From contig NZ_CP014230.1 of assembly GCF_001553625.1 (NCBI RefSeq), positions 1 to 64,000 on the forward strand: DNA of 64,000 bases, read 5' to 3'. The notes under the pieces are model-generated. The model did not search any database. It was not told the DNA's origin and saw only the letters and a list, made by a program, of their open reading frames with translations. Position numbers and translations under genes: made by a program. The stretch is from Desulfomicrobium orale DSM 12838 (GTDB lineage: Bacteria; Desulfobacterota; Desulfovibrionia; Desulfovibrionales; Desulfomicrobiaceae). Shown in pieces: positions 28,344-37,233 of the stretch. Each line of letters begins with the position of its first letter. The stretch's first letter is position 1.

Positions 28344-28970
28344 ATGAGCACACGTCTTCCACGCACGAACAAAAAGGAAAAATCCGGGCTCAGCTTCCAG
28401 CTGAGCCTTTCCGGTTTTCTGTTTCTGGCGGTTCTGGTCGTCATCGGCATGGCCTGGTCCTTCATTCTGGGCGTCATGGTCGGCCGTGGACATCAGCCCG
28501 AGCAGGTGGCCAAGAGCGTGATGCGCGAGGTCCTCCCGGAGGAGTTTCCCCTGCTGACCGAGAAGAATGAGGAAGTGCTGAAGGCCGAGGAACTGGAATT
28601 CTTCGACAAACTCAAACAGGACCCCGCTGCGCCCGGGACGGGCAAGCCGACCCAGGCCAAAGCTGCGCCCGCCAAGTCCGGAACCAAACCGGAAGTAAAG
28701 CCCGCGGCCCAGAGCGACTCCAAGGAAGAAATTTTCGTCTTCAATTATCAGGTAGCTGCTCTGGCTTCCATGGAACAGGCCCAGGCCATCCGGAAACAGC
28801 TGGAAGGCAGCTTCAAGACTTCCGTGATCACGGCCAGACACGAGGGCAAAACCTGGTACAGAGTGTATGTCCACCATCAGGGCACTGTCGAATCGGCCAA
28901 GGCTCTCCGGGAAAAACTCAAGAAAGCCGGACAGAACAACATTCTGCTGCGTTCGCGCACGCCACTGTAA
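28344..28970 (+). CDS. SPOR-domain membrane protein
   Basis: The 208-residue protein has a cytoplasmic lysine-rich start, one transmembrane helix (about 25-46, LSLSGFLFLAVLVVIGMAWSFI), a Pro/Ala/Lys linker (about 95-130) and a C-terminal SPOR domain (about 133-208: FNYQVAALASMEQAQAIRKQLEG ... YRVYVHHQGTVESAKALREKL). SPOR domains bind denuded peptidoglycan at the division septum. It follows argS by 2 bp. A GC-rich 11-bp inverted repeat lies after the gene at 29004-29042. Confidence 0.9.
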   Translation: MSTRLPRTNKKEKSGLSFQLSLSGFLFLAVLVVIGMAWSFILGVMVGRGHQPEQVAKSVMREVLPEEFPLLTEKNEEVLKAEELEFFDKLKQDPAAPGTGKPTQAKAAPAKSGTKPEVKPAAQSDSKEEIFVFNYQVAALASMEQAQAIRKQLEGSFKTSVITARHEGKTWYRVYVHHQGTVESAKALREKLKKAGQNNILLRSRTPL

Positions 28971-29124
28971 GGGAAAACCCAGGATCCGGGGGTGTTTTTT
29001 CTTCGGGCCGGTTCGGGAAATGGAATCTCCGGAACCGGCCCGGCCGCATGCAGGCCCTTCCCGCCACATAGAAGATTATACCCGCCTCCGCGACAAACCC
29101 GTCCAACCGGCATGAGGAAGATGC

Positions 29125-30003
29125 ATGCTCGATGAATTTTTCGATCTCGGACCGCGCCAGGGAAAAAACATTCTGGTGCTGCCCGTGCCCTACGAGGGTA
29201 CCGTCAGCTTCGGCACAGGGACCCGTCTGGGTCCCGAGGCCATGTTCCGGGCCAGTGTCCAAGTAGAGTCCTACGATCCGGAGCTGGATCTGGATCTGGC
29301 CGACCTGGCCCGCTTCACGCCCCTGCCCGCCGTGCATCCGCCCGCCGGAGGACCCGAGGCCATGCACCGCCGACTGGCCGAAGTTCTGCACGGGCTCGAC
29401 GCCGCCAACGATTTTCTGCTGACTCTGGGCGGCGACCACTCCATCCCCCTGCCCGTCTTTGAATTCTACCGGCAGGCCCGGCCGGACATGGTCATCCTGC
29501 ATGTGGACGCCCATGCCGACCTGCGCTCCTCCTACGAAGACAGCCCCCTGTCCCACGCCTGTATCATGGCCAGGGCCAGGGAGCTGGGCATCCCTCTGTT
29601 CCAGATGGGAATCCGTTCCATATGCCGCGAGCAGCAGGACTTCATGCGCGCTCAAAACCCGGCCGGGCTGCGGACCCTCTTCGCCTGGGAACTGCCCGAA
29701 CCGAAGGAGGCGGCGGCCATGCTTCGGAAATTCACGGGCGACCGTCCCCTTTACATTTCTTTCGACGTGGACGGCATGGACCCCTCCGTCATCCCCGGCA
29801 CGGGAACGCCCGAGCCCGGCGGCATTTCCTACTGGTGGATGGCAGCTTTCTGGAAGGAGCTGTGGCAGGGCGGCGGCCCGGAACTGATCGGCATGGATGT
29901 GTGTGAGCTGGCGCCCATCCACGGCTCCCAGGTTTCGGAGACCGCCGCCGTGAAAATCATCCAGCGCGTGCTCACCGCCTGGCTCGGCCTGTCCGGAAAA
30001 TGA
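29125..30003 (+). CDS. speB: Agmatinase / ureohydrolase
   Basis: The 292-residue ureohydrolase has all manganese ligands: TLGGDHSIP, VDAHADLR and SFDVDGMDPSVIPGTGTPEPGG. The overall spacing is that of agmatinase rather than arginase, giving putrescine and urea from agmatine; proclavaminate-type hydrolases share the motifs, so the assignment is probable rather than certain. No arginine decarboxylase is in this window. The stop overlaps the ATG of the RNA methyltransferase (ATGA at 30000-30003), so the two are coupled. Confidence 0.88.
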   Translation: MLDEFFDLGPRQGKNILVLPVPYEGTVSFGTGTRLGPEAMFRASVQVESYDPELDLDLADLARFTPLPAVHPPAGGPEAMHRRLAEVLHGLDAANDFLLTLGGDHSIPLPVFEFYRQARPDMVILHVDAHADLRSSYEDSPLSHACIMARARELGIPLFQMGIRSICREQQDFMRAQNPAGLRTLFAWELPEPKEAAAMLRKFTGDRPLYISFDVDGMDPSVIPGTGTPEPGGISYWWMAAFWKELWQGGGPELIGMDVCELAPIHGSQVSETAAVKIIQRVLTAWLGLSGK

Positions 30004-31157
30004 ATGATCTGCTGACCCTGCGCGTCGAAAAACTGCTGTGGCGGGGACGCGGACTGGCCCGGCTGGACTCCGGCAAGGCCGTCATGATCGAACCCGGTGT
30101 ACTGCCCGGAGAAAGCATCGCTGCCCGTGTTCTGGCGGACCACAAGGATTACACGCGCGCCGAGTCCGTGGAAATACTTGCGCCCTCGGCCCTGCGCCGC
30201 CCTCACCCCTGCCCCCATGCAGGGGATTGCGGCGGTTCCCGCTTCGGCGTTCTGGAGCCCGAAGCCAGCGCCCGGATCAAGGAGGACATGCTGCGGGACA
30301 CGGCGAGCCGGTCCCTTGAGCCAGATGTTCTCGCGGGTTTGCGCGTCATTCCCGCTCCCAGAGGATGGCGTTACCGCTGGCGCGGGCAGATTCATGTCCG
30401 CAACGGCCGGCCGCACACCATGGGGCACGCCAGTAACGACCTCGCGCCCCTGACCGATTGCCATCTGCTGAGCCCGCCCCTGGCCGCCGACATGGAAAAT
30501 CTCGCGCGTTCGCTGCCCGACGGACGCTTCACCATTGCGGCCAGTCCGGCCACGGAAGAGACCTTCACCGAGAGAGGCCGCGGCGGACTTATACTGCCCA
30601 TACCGGATTTCGATCTAGATCTGCGGGTGCCGCCCGGCACGTTCTTTCAGGCCAACTGGGAACTGAACCAGACGCTGATCCGCGAAGTCGTGGCCGCTCT
30701 GGATGGATTCGGACGCGTCGCCGATCTCTTTTCCGGTGCGGGGAACTTCGCCCTGCCCCTGGCCCGCCGGGGGAAGACCGTGCTGGCCGTGGAAGGCTCC
30801 TCTGCCGCCGCGCGCTGCGGCGCAGACAACGCCCGCCGTCTGGGCCTTGCCCAGGCCGAATTTCGCGGCGCGAATCTGGCCCGTCCGGCGTCGTGGGAGC
30901 CGGTCCGGCATTTCTTGCCCCAGGCCGCCGTGCTGGACCCGCCCCGTGCCGGAGCCAAAGACATCGGCGCGGCCCTCATGTCCATCTCCAGTCTGCGACG
31001 GCTAGTCTGGGTATCCTGCGACGTGGTCAACACCCTCCGCGACGCCCGGCCGCTCTTGCGGGCCGGCTGGCGAATTTCAGACCTGGTCCTGCTGGATATG
31101 TTTCCCGGCACCTGGCACATGGAAGTGCTCATGGTTCTGGACCGGCCGGATGCATAG
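30000..31157 (+). CDS. TrmA/RlmD-type RNA (uracil-5)-methyltransferase
   Basis: The 385-residue enzyme has a TRAM-like N-terminal domain, then the SAM-binding motif VADLFSGAGNFALPLAR, the catalytic cysteine in WVSCDVVNTLRDAR, and the general-base glutamate in WHMEVLMVLDR near the end. The iron-sulfur binding cysteines of RumA-like members are only partly kept: CPHAGDCGGSRF has Ser for the third Cys, while a later DCHLLSPP matches the fourth. Members methylate U747, U1939 or tRNA U54; which one is not clear. It is coupled to speB by a 4-bp overlap. Confidence 0.88.
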   Translation: MNDLLTLRVEKLLWRGRGLARLDSGKAVMIEPGVLPGESIAARVLADHKDYTRAESVEILAPSALRRPHPCPHAGDCGGSRFGVLEPEASARIKEDMLRDTASRSLEPDVLAGLRVIPAPRGWRYRWRGQIHVRNGRPHTMGHASNDLAPLTDCHLLSPPLAADMENLARSLPDGRFTIAASPATEETFTERGRGGLILPIPDFDLDLRVPPGTFFQANWELNQTLIREVVAALDGFGRVADLFSGAGNFALPLARRGKTVLAVEGSSAAARCGADNARRLGLAQAEFRGANLARPASWEPVRHFLPQAAVLDPPRAGAKDIGAALMSISSLRRLVWVSCDVVNTLRDARPLLRAGWRISDLVLLDMFPGTWHMEVLMVLDRPDA

Positions 31158-31411
31158 GCACTCGAAAGCGGGGCTATATTCAATGTGTTTTGGACAGTCT
31201 CGCCATGAGATTCCAGTCCAGAAACACATGTCATGCCCACAGACGGCATGATTTCCCCGATGTTGTCCGATCAAAATTCCGTTCGCTCCTCCTCTCCGAA
31301 AAGCACTATCCGCCTGCGTTACTCACAATAACTGCCTCACGGGATTCAACATCGTGAGAATGCCATCCAAATCCGATTGCGGCTTTATCCCTGCCTCTGG
31401 TAAACTGCGCC

Positions 31412-34027
31412 ATGTCCGAAACTGATCCAGGCCCCGCCCGGAAGCCGCACCGCCCGAAACGCTGGTTTCGCATCCCGCTCAAGGTTCTGACGGTTGCAGC
31501 CATTTTTTTACTGGCGGCCCACGCCGCCCTGCCCTGGCTGGCTCAAACCCTGCTCACGCCGATGGTACGCGACGCATTGCAGGCACCAGCCCTCGAAGCC
31601 GACATCCGCCGCCTGAGCCTGACCGGCATGGATATGGGTGTGGTCAGTCTCGGACCGGATTCCGGGCTGCGTATCGCCGCCGTCCATACGGACTGGACCC
31701 TGTCCGGCCTGCTGCGAAAGCGTCTGGACTCCGTGCATATTCTGGGACTGGAGGCTGAACTGCGCGAAACCGCCTCCGGCTGGGAACTGCCCGGCCTGTC
31801 TGTCTCTCCGGCGAAGGAAGACTCTTCCGCGCCGGAACTTCCGCACATCGATACCATTTCCGCAGATGGCCGGGTCAGCCTGAACGGCCGGGCGTTGCGT
31901 CTGGAAGCGCCCTTTGCCGTGAACGGCACGCTGTGCGGCCCGAAACGCATGACGCTGGACGTGCAAACCGCTCTGGCCGGACAGGATATTCTGTTCTCCC
32001 TCGACGCCTCGCCCGAAACCAGATCCTTCCGCCTGTCCGGCGCCATACCCGGTGCGTCCGTGGCCGCGCTGTCCAGTCTTGTGCCCGGACAGCTCCCGCT
32101 CCTTGACGGTGTGCTCAGCGCCCAGGCCGGCATCGCTCCTTCCGGCGGCAACGCCAGCCTGACCTTAAACTCCATCCAGACGCTGGTTGCGGGCCGCCAT
32201 CTGATTCAGGAGAACGCCACGACTCTCCATGCCCGATGGGATGGCCGCGAAGTGACGGCCCGGAGCGCACCCCTGCGCCTGAGCCAGCCCTGGCCCGTGG
32301 AAATCGAAATTCATGACCTGCGCTTCCGGCCGGATACCGGTCGTGCGGGCTGCGGCTGGCGCGTCCTGCTGGACCGGCTCCCGGAAGCGGGCCTGACAGA
32401 CCCCGTCCGCGTGGACGGCAGCCTTGACGTCGCCCACGAAAACGCCGCTCTGAAGGCCGACCTGTCGGCCAACCTGCACGCCGTGCGGTTCAGTCCGAGC
32501 CGGGACGTCAACGTGATACTGGAACCGGGAATACTGAATGGCACCGCATTCATTGGAAATGAAGACAGTCGCGTGGAAGGCGTGTTCCGTCCCGGCCCGC
32601 TGCGGCTGTCCCGGAAATCGGCCACAGCAACCCTCAGCGGACTTGTGTTCAGTACCAACGCCTCCCTGAAAGGCCATGGCGGCAGCGGCCGCCTCGATTT
32701 TTCCGGCGGGCGGCTGGACGGAAAACAGGAAAGCGCCTCCTTTTCCGTCAATCCCGTGTCGGGGAACCTGCGTTTTGACAGTGACGGAACCCTGCGTGGA
32801 GAGATCAGCGCCAGGGCACGCTTCAAAGACAAAGGCGTATCCGGCCAGGCGGACATGCGTCTGCCCCTGGCTTGGCCCGCTCCCGCCGGAGAATCCGGCC
32901 ACGTGAATTGCAATCTGAACTGGAAAGGCAAGGAGTTGGCCAGAATTTCCACACACCTGAAGCAGAACTCACGCGGGCTGGAGCTGGACGGTACCGTCTC
33001 CGTGACGCCCGTGAACCTCCGCGCGGTCATCAGAGGCCAGGCCGATTTCATGGATCCCGCGGCTTCGTGGACGGAGCTCAAGGCCGGTCAGAATATCACC
33101 CTTCCCGGGAATCTGGCCCGCATAAACCCGGCCCTGGGTGCCATCACCGGAACGGCCCGGCTGGACGCCACGGCGCGGATCGACCTGAGCCAGGGCGCGC
33201 CCCGGCTTCCAGCCAGCCTCAAGCTGACCAGGGCGTCCATGCGCCATGACCAGACCAAAATCGTACTGGACGGCGGACAGGTGTCCCTGTCTTTTGCCAA
33301 TGCGCTGGAGCTGCGCTCGGACCCGGAACAGCGCCTGACCTTTGACCGTCTGCAACTGGGCGGCGTGAACCTGGAAAAAGGCGATATCCGTTTCCAGATG
33401 GAAGGCCCGCACAGCTTTCTGGTGGAGGGCTGCGCCCTGCACTGGGCCGGGGGACGCGTGGGCACGCACGCCTTCCGGATCAATCCCTCCGTGGAAGACT
33501 ACCGGGTGGAACTCTACTGCGACCGGGTGCAACTGGCCCAGGCCCTGGAGCAGTTCGGCATGACCCAGGTGCGGGGCGGCGGCACGGCCAACGGGCGCAT
33601 TCCTCTGCACTACGCCGGGGGATTACTGAGCTTCGACGACGGCTTTCTGTATTCTACACCGGGCGAAAAAGGCGTGCTGAGCATTCAGGGCACGGAAATC
33701 CTGACGGCAGGCGTGCCCCCGGACTCTCCACAGTACGCCCAGCTCGACCTGGCCGCCGAAGCCCTCAAGGATTTCTCCTACGAGTGGGCGAAAATCCGCA
33801 TGAACACCCAGGATCGTGAACTGATCGTATCCCTCGAACTGGACGGCAAACCGGCCAAGCCCCTGCCCTTCGTCTATAACCGCGATGTGGGCGGCTTTGC
33901 CCGCGTGTCGGCCTCGTCGCCGGGCTCGTCTTTTCAGGGCATCCGTCTCGACGCGAATTTCCGCTTGCCGCTGGATCAACTCATGGAGTACCGTAACATT
34001 TTGGAATTGATGAAAAAAGGAGGCTGA
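31412..34027 (+). CDS. ydbH: YdbH-family intermembrane phospholipid-transport protein
   Basis: The 871-residue protein has one N-terminal transmembrane helix (about 24-44) and a long periplasmic beta-rich body. Its C-terminal third matches the YdbH family (FQMEGPHSFLVEGCALHWAGGRVGTHAF, then RGGGTANGRIPLHYAGGLLSFDDGFLYSTPGEKGVLSIQG). In E. coli YdbH is one of three redundant AsmA-like proteins that bridge the inner and outer membranes. Here it is followed by ynbE and ydbL, the same order as E. coli, which confirms the call. The first residues are proline-rich and basic, which keeps them in the cytoplasm. Its stop is part of a TGATG overlap with ynbE. Confidence 0.92.
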   Translation: MSETDPGPARKPHRPKRWFRIPLKVLTVAAIFLLAAHAALPWLAQTLLTPMVRDALQAPALEADIRRLSLTGMDMGVVSLGPDSGLRIAAVHTDWTLSGLLRKRLDSVHILGLEAELRETASGWELPGLSVSPAKEDSSAPELPHIDTISADGRVSLNGRALRLEAPFAVNGTLCGPKRMTLDVQTALAGQDILFSLDASPETRSFRLSGAIPGASVAALSSLVPGQLPLLDGVLSAQAGIAPSGGNASLTLNSIQTLVAGRHLIQENATTLHARWDGREVTARSAPLRLSQPWPVEIEIHDLRFRPDTGRAGCGWRVLLDRLPEAGLTDPVRVDGSLDVAHENAALKADLSANLHAVRFSPSRDVNVILEPGILNGTAFIGNEDSRVEGVFRPGPLRLSRKSATATLSGLVFSTNASLKGHGGSGRLDFSGGRLDGKQESASFSVNPVSGNLRFDSDGTLRGEISARARFKDKGVSGQADMRLPLAWPAPAGESGHVNCNLNWKGKELARISTHLKQNSRGLELDGTVSVTPVNLRAVIRGQADFMDPAASWTELKAGQNITLPGNLARINPALGAITGTARLDATARIDLSQGAPRLPASLKLTRASMRHDQTKIVLDGGQVSLSFANALELRSDPEQRLTFDRLQLGGVNLEKGDIRFQMEGPHSFLVEGCALHWAGGRVGTHAFRINPSVEDYRVELYCDRVQLAQALEQFGMTQVRGGGTANGRIPLHYAGGLLSFDDGFLYSTPGEKGVLSIQGTEILTAGVPPDSPQYAQLDLAAEALKDFSYEWAKIRMNTQDRELIVSLELDGKPAKPLPFVYNRDVGGFARVSASSPGSSFQGIRLDANFRLPLDQLMEYRNILELMKKGG

Positions 34028-34028
34028 T

Positions 34029-34226
34029 GTGCGCGTTCTCTTCGTCCCTCTGGCCGCCATTTTGCTCGCGCAAGGCGCCTGCAGCACCCGTCACGAGGTG
34101 CAGATGGCTCCGGTGGAAGTCAAACCCATCCATATCACCATCGATGTCAATGTCCGGGTACAGAAGGATCTGGACGACTTCTTCGGCGACATCGACCAAG
34201 CCAAGCAAAAGCTGAACAAGGAGTGA
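34029..34226 (+). CDS. ynbE: YnbE-family lipoprotein
   Basis: The 65-residue lipoprotein has a signal with lipobox (ILLAQGACS) and the body VEVKPIHITIDVNVRVQKDLDDFFGDIDQAKQ, the conserved core of the YnbE family. In E. coli it is the outer-membrane partner of YdbH. The start is GTG at 34029, two bases after the ydbH stop; AGGAGG lies five to eleven bases upstream, which favours it over the ATG in another frame at 34027. It ends one base before the ydbL region, so the three genes form a tight operon. Confidence 0.92.
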   Translation: MRVLFVPLAAILLAQGACSTRHEVQMAPVEVKPIHITIDVNVRVQKDLDDFFGDIDQAKQKLNKE

Positions 34227-34228
34227 TC

Positions 34229-34597
34229 ATGCGACTCGTCATACGCATTCCCGCTCTGTTGGCCTTCGCGGCCGTCCTGCTCATGGCCCAGAGCCTGTGG
34301 GCCGACCCCATCAAAGACCGGATGATGGCCCGCCTGCCAGTTATCAATGATCTCAAGACCAAAGGCGTGGTGGGCGAAAACAATCAGGGCTTTCTGGAGT
34401 TCCGCACAGGGGACCGCGCCCAGGCCGCCGTCATCGATGCCGAGAATCAGGACCGCCGGGCCGTGTACGAAGCCATTGCCGCGCGCCAGAACACCACGCC
34501 GGAATTCGTGGGCCAAGCCCGCGCCGCACAGATCGCATCCAGAGAACCCGCCGGAACCTGGATTCAGGACAGCGGCGGCACATGGTCCCGGAAATAG
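34229..34597 (+). CDS. ydbL: YdbL-family exported protein (DUF1318)
   Basis: The 122-residue protein has a signal peptide (IPALLAFAAVLLMAQSLWA) and then the conserved core of DUF1318: DRMMARLPVINDLKTKGVVGENNQGFLEF, then VYEAIAARQNTTPEFVGQARAAQIA, ending GTWIQDSGGTW. In E. coli YdbL controls YdbH-YnbE assembly. The ATG at 34229 has AAGGAG five bases upstream; an alternative GTG start at 34223 adds two residues. It is the last gene of the ydbH operon. Confidence 0.93.
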   Translation: MRLVIRIPALLAFAAVLLMAQSLWADPIKDRMMARLPVINDLKTKGVVGENNQGFLEFRTGDRAQAAVIDAENQDRRAVYEAIAARQNTTPEFVGQARAAQIASREPAGTWIQDSGGTWSRK

Positions 34598-34606
34598 CTG
34601 TAACAA

Positions 34607-34634
34607 CCGCCGGGTGAGTAAGAGCCCCCGGCGG
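34607..34634 (+). terminator. Hairpin after ydbL
   Basis: CCGCCGGG pairs with CCCGGCGG around a 12-nt loop, 10 bases after the ydbL stop. There is no U-run after it, so termination is likely but inefficient or Rho-dependent. Confidence 0.45.
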
Positions 34635-34650
34635 CATAGCTATTTCACTG

Positions 34651-34848
34651 TTCCATGATAAATACGATGACGTTGGAAGCGTCCAGAAGAAGGACACCGA
34701 GCACGGGGCCTATGCCTACAGCTATGACAAGCTGGACCGGCTCATCCGCTCCGACAACCCCGTCCTGACGGATGAAAGTTTTACCTATGACCAAGTGTGG
34801 GGAACAGGCTATCCTCAGCGGATGTGTCCAGCGGCTGGCGCAAAATGA
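34651..34848 (+). pseudogene. Orphan Rhs/YD-repeat fragment
   Basis: One reading frame encodes about 65 residues. They contain two YD-type repeats: KYDDVGSVQKKDTEHGAYAY followed by SYDKLDRLIRSDNPVLTDESFTYD, then a TGA. This is the core of a Rhs (rearrangement hotspot) repeat, normally tens of copies in a protein over 1,000 residues long. No start codon with a ribosome-binding site, no other repeats and no toxin tip are present. It is a leftover of a deleted or recombined rhs gene. It sits between the ydbL hairpin and fsa (which is on the other strand). Confidence 0.8.
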
Positions 34849-34854
34849 CTTCTA

Positions 34855-35502
34855 TTATTCACCGGCCTTTTTCTTCCAGTCTGCGAGGAATGCATCGATC
34901 CCTTTGTCTGTCAGCGGGTGGGCGGCCAGTTGCATCAGAATCTTGTACGGCACAGTGGCGATATGCGCTCCAGCCAGAGCCGCGTCGAGCACATGCATGG
35001 GGCTGCGGATGCTGGCCGCGATAATCCGCGTTTCCAGCCCGTAGTTCCTGTATATGGTCAGAATCTGGCGCACCAGATCCATACCGTTCTGGCCCGCGTC
35101 GTCCAGGCGGCCTACAAATGGGCTGACATACGTCGCTCCGGCTTTAGCGGCGAGCAGAGCCTGGGCCGCGGAAAAGACCAGGGTCACGTTGGTGTCGATG
35201 TGCATGGCTTTCAGGGCGCGCACGGCCTTCATGCCATCCAGGGTCATGGGGATCTTGACCACCACATCAGGGCCGAATTCCACCAGTTCGCGCGCTTCAC
35301 GGATCATGCCCTCGGCGTCCAGGGCGATGACTTCCAGACTGACCGGACCGGGCGCCAGGGCGCAGATTTCTCTGGCCCGCTCGCGCCAGTCTCCACTTTC
35401 CCTGGCCATCAGGGACGGATTGGTGGTTACGCCATCCACCAGACCCATTTTCTGAGCCTCGCGGATTTCCTCCAGATTCGCCGTGTCGATGAAAAACTGC
35501 AT
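34855..35502 (-). CDS. fsa: Fructose-6-phosphate aldolase / transaldolase-like protein
   Basis: The 215-residue TIM-barrel enzyme opens with [16 protein letters not shown] and carries [14 protein letters not shown] and the Schiff-base lysine in [14 protein letters not shown]. The later [35 protein letters not shown] is the transaldolase signature. Its length matches the short transaldolase-like subfamily (TalC/FSA) and not the 300-residue form. It interconverts sugar phosphates by aldol or transaldol chemistry; which of the two activities is not decided by sequence. A small YHS-like gene follows on the same strand after 13 bp of spacing from its stop (35516). Confidence 0.92.
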   Translation of the reverse strand: MQFFIDTANLEEIREAQKMGLVDGVTTNPSLMARESGDWRERAREICALAPGPVSLEVIALDAEGMIREARELVEFGPDVVVKIPMTLDGMKAVRALKAMHIDTNVTLVFSAAQALLAAKAGATYVSPFVGRLDDAGQNGMDLVRQILTIYRNYGLETRIIAASIRSPMHVLDAALAGAHIATVPYKILMQLAAHPLTDKGIDAFLADWKKKAGE

Positions 35503-35515
35503 GGTTCCCTCCCGG

Positions 35516-35770
35516 TCAGGATTGAAGCTCTTTCAGATATTTGTCCCGGCACTCGTAACTGCAGAAACAGCGCACCTCGCCGCCATCCTTGATCCGGATG
35601 TCCGAATCTCTGGATACATAGGTTCCGCAGACAGGGTCTTTGACCAGCACGCCTTCCTTGGCCATGGCCTCGTTCCGGGCCGTCCGGACCTGGGCTTTCT
35701 TCTTTCTGTCGTTCATGAAGAGCTTGTACAGAAGGTAACAGGCCGCCGCGAAAATGAAAAACTTGAGCAT
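35516..35770 (-). CDS. Small membrane protein with YHS/TRASH-like cysteine motif
   Basis: The 84-residue protein has an N-terminal transmembrane helix ([17 protein letters not shown]), a basic linker and a soluble domain with DPVCGTYV and, 20 residues later, [12 protein letters not shown]. This four-cysteine pattern is that of metal-binding YHS/TRASH domains and of the PP0621 group. The role is unknown; metal sensing or handling is a guess. The start at 35770 has AGGAG five bases upstream; a GTG two codons earlier is the alternative. It lies between folK and fsa on the same strand, with folK upstream. Confidence 0.8.
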   Translation of the reverse strand: MLKFFIFAAACYLLYKLFMNDRKKKAQVRTARNEAMAKEGVLVKDPVCGTYVSRDSDIRIKDGGEVRCFCSYECRDKYLKELQS

Positions 35771-35778
35771 GTGCACTC

Positions 35779-36291
35779 CTAGGCGTCAGATTCTTCCTGA
35801 CGGATGGCGTCGCCGTTTACGGAATAGACGAGCCCGGACAGCCAGTCGGCGGGCGTCCGGCCGGAAATCAGGATGTCCGGGGCCAGATGCATGAGCGGCA
35901 CCAGCACAAAGGCCCGCCCGCACATGCGCGGATGCGGAATTTCCAGCGTGTCCGAACTCCAGCGGATGTCCCCCAGCAGCAGGATGTCCAGATCTATGGT
36001 TCTGGGCCCCCACTTCAGCTCCCGCACGCGCCCGAGCCGCGCTTCGATTCCGGCCAGGGTGGCCAGCAGAGCCTCCGGCCCCAGAGCCGTCCGGATGCGG
36101 GCCACGCAGTTGCTGAACCACGCTTGGCCGCGCAGCCCCTGGGGCTCGGTGCGGAAAACGGGGGAAACGTCTTCCACCTCCGTATGCTCCGCGCCGTTCA
36201 GGGCGTCCAGAGCCCGGCGCAGGTACGCTCCGGGGTCCCCCATATTGGAGCCGAGGCCGATGTATCCCGTCCGGAAAAGGGGCTCGCACAT
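35779..36291 (-). CDS. folK: 2-amino-4-hydroxy-6-hydroxymethyldihydropteridine pyrophosphokinase
   Basis: The 170-residue HPPK transfers pyrophosphate from ATP in folate synthesis. The ATP/pterin motifs are clear: YIGLGSNMGDPGAYLRRAL at the N-terminus and the catalytic RELKWGPRTIDLDILLLG with the two magnesium-binding aspartates, then IPHPRMCGRAFVLVPL. The gene diverges from xerD (starts 61 bp apart), and the YHS-like gene follows 9 bp after its stop codon, so folK, that gene and fsa may be one transcript. Confidence 0.95.
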   Translation of the reverse strand: MCEPLFRTGYIGLGSNMGDPGAYLRRALDALNGAEHTEVEDVSPVFRTEPQGLRGQAWFSNCVARIRTALGPEALLATLAGIEARLGRVRELKWGPRTIDLDILLLGDIRWSSDTLEIPHPRMCGRAFVLVPLMHLAPDILISGRTPADWLSGLVYSVNGDAIRQEESDA

Positions 36292-36351
36292 GGGAGGGGA
36301 CTACCTATTTCACCTTGTGCAGACAAGGGGCGAAGATGTACCCTGCCCGGC

Positions 36352-37230
36352 ATGCAGGAAGACATCGACCGCTATCTCGAACATCTCACCGTCATCCGCG
36401 GGCTGGCCGAGAAGACCGTGGAAGCCTATGGCTCGGACCTGTTTTTCTTCCGGGATTTTCTGCTGGAACACTCCGGCTCTCTGGAAAGCGTGGATGAGCA
36501 TGTCCTCTTTCTCTATCTGGTGCATCTGCGCCGCAAGGGCCTCGGGAACGCGTCCGTCGCCCGGACCGTCTCCAGCCTGCGCGGGTTTTTCGATTACCTC
36601 CTGCGCGAGGGCCGCCTCGCCGCCAGTCCGGCCGCCCTTCTAGACAGCCCGAAACTCCTGCGCAGACTGCCTAGTGTGCTGAGCCGGGAAGAGATTCTGG
36701 CCATGCTGGACCGGCCTCTCAAGGGCGAACGCCTGGGCTTCAGAGACCGGACCATGCTGGAACTCCTCTACGCCTGCGGCCTGCGCGTGTCTGAACTGAC
36801 GGGGCTCGACCTGTCCGATTTCGACGCGCAGGCGGGGCTGCTGCGCATTCTGGGCAAAGGCAGTAAGGAGCGGCTCGTCCCCGTACACGACTCGGCCGTC
36901 TCCCTGCTGCTGGATTATATCCGGCACTGGCGGCCCCTCTTCAGTCCCAAATGCGGCGCGGTTTTCCTGAACCGCTCGGGCCGCGCCCTGAGCCGGCAGG
37001 GCGTGTGGAAGCTGATCCGGCGCTACGCGCTTGAGGCAGGCATCACACGCGCGGTTTCCCCCCACACCCTGCGCCATTCCTTCGCCACACATCTGCTCGA
37101 AGGCGGTGCCGACCTGCGCACGGTCCAGATTCTGCTCGGACACAGCGACATCATGGCCACGGAAATATACACCCACGTGCAATCCGCGCGCATGCTCGGC
37201 CTGCACCGCACCTTCCATCCCCGCGCGTGA
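36352..37230 (+). CDS. xerD: Site-specific tyrosine recombinase XerD
   Basis: The 292-residue recombinase resolves chromosome dimers at dif together with XerC and FtsK. The N-terminal SAM-like DNA-binding domain (1-100) has the XerD-like start IDRYLEHLTVIRGLAEKTVEAY. The catalytic residues are present: Arg in GLRVSELTGL, Lys in GKGSKERLVP, His-x-x-Arg in SPHTLRHSF, His in LGHSDI and Tyr in TEIYTHVQ. The start at 36352 is chosen by family length. The next gene starts 3 bp after the stop. Confidence 0.93.
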   Translation: MQEDIDRYLEHLTVIRGLAEKTVEAYGSDLFFFRDFLLEHSGSLESVDEHVLFLYLVHLRRKGLGNASVARTVSSLRGFFDYLLREGRLAASPAALLDSPKLLRRLPSVLSREEILAMLDRPLKGERLGFRDRTMLELLYACGLRVSELTGLDLSDFDAQAGLLRILGKGSKERLVPVHDSAVSLLLDYIRHWRPLFSPKCGAVFLNRSGRALSRQGVWKLIRRYALEAGITRAVSPHTLRHSFATHLLEGGADLRTVQILLGHSDIMATEIYTHVQSARMLGLHRTFHPRA

Positions 37231-37233
37231 ACC

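Noticed and set aside
29004-29042. Terminator after the SPOR gene
   Set aside because: The 11-bp inverted repeat is real but has a 17-nt loop and no T-run on either side in the right direction, so I did not call it.
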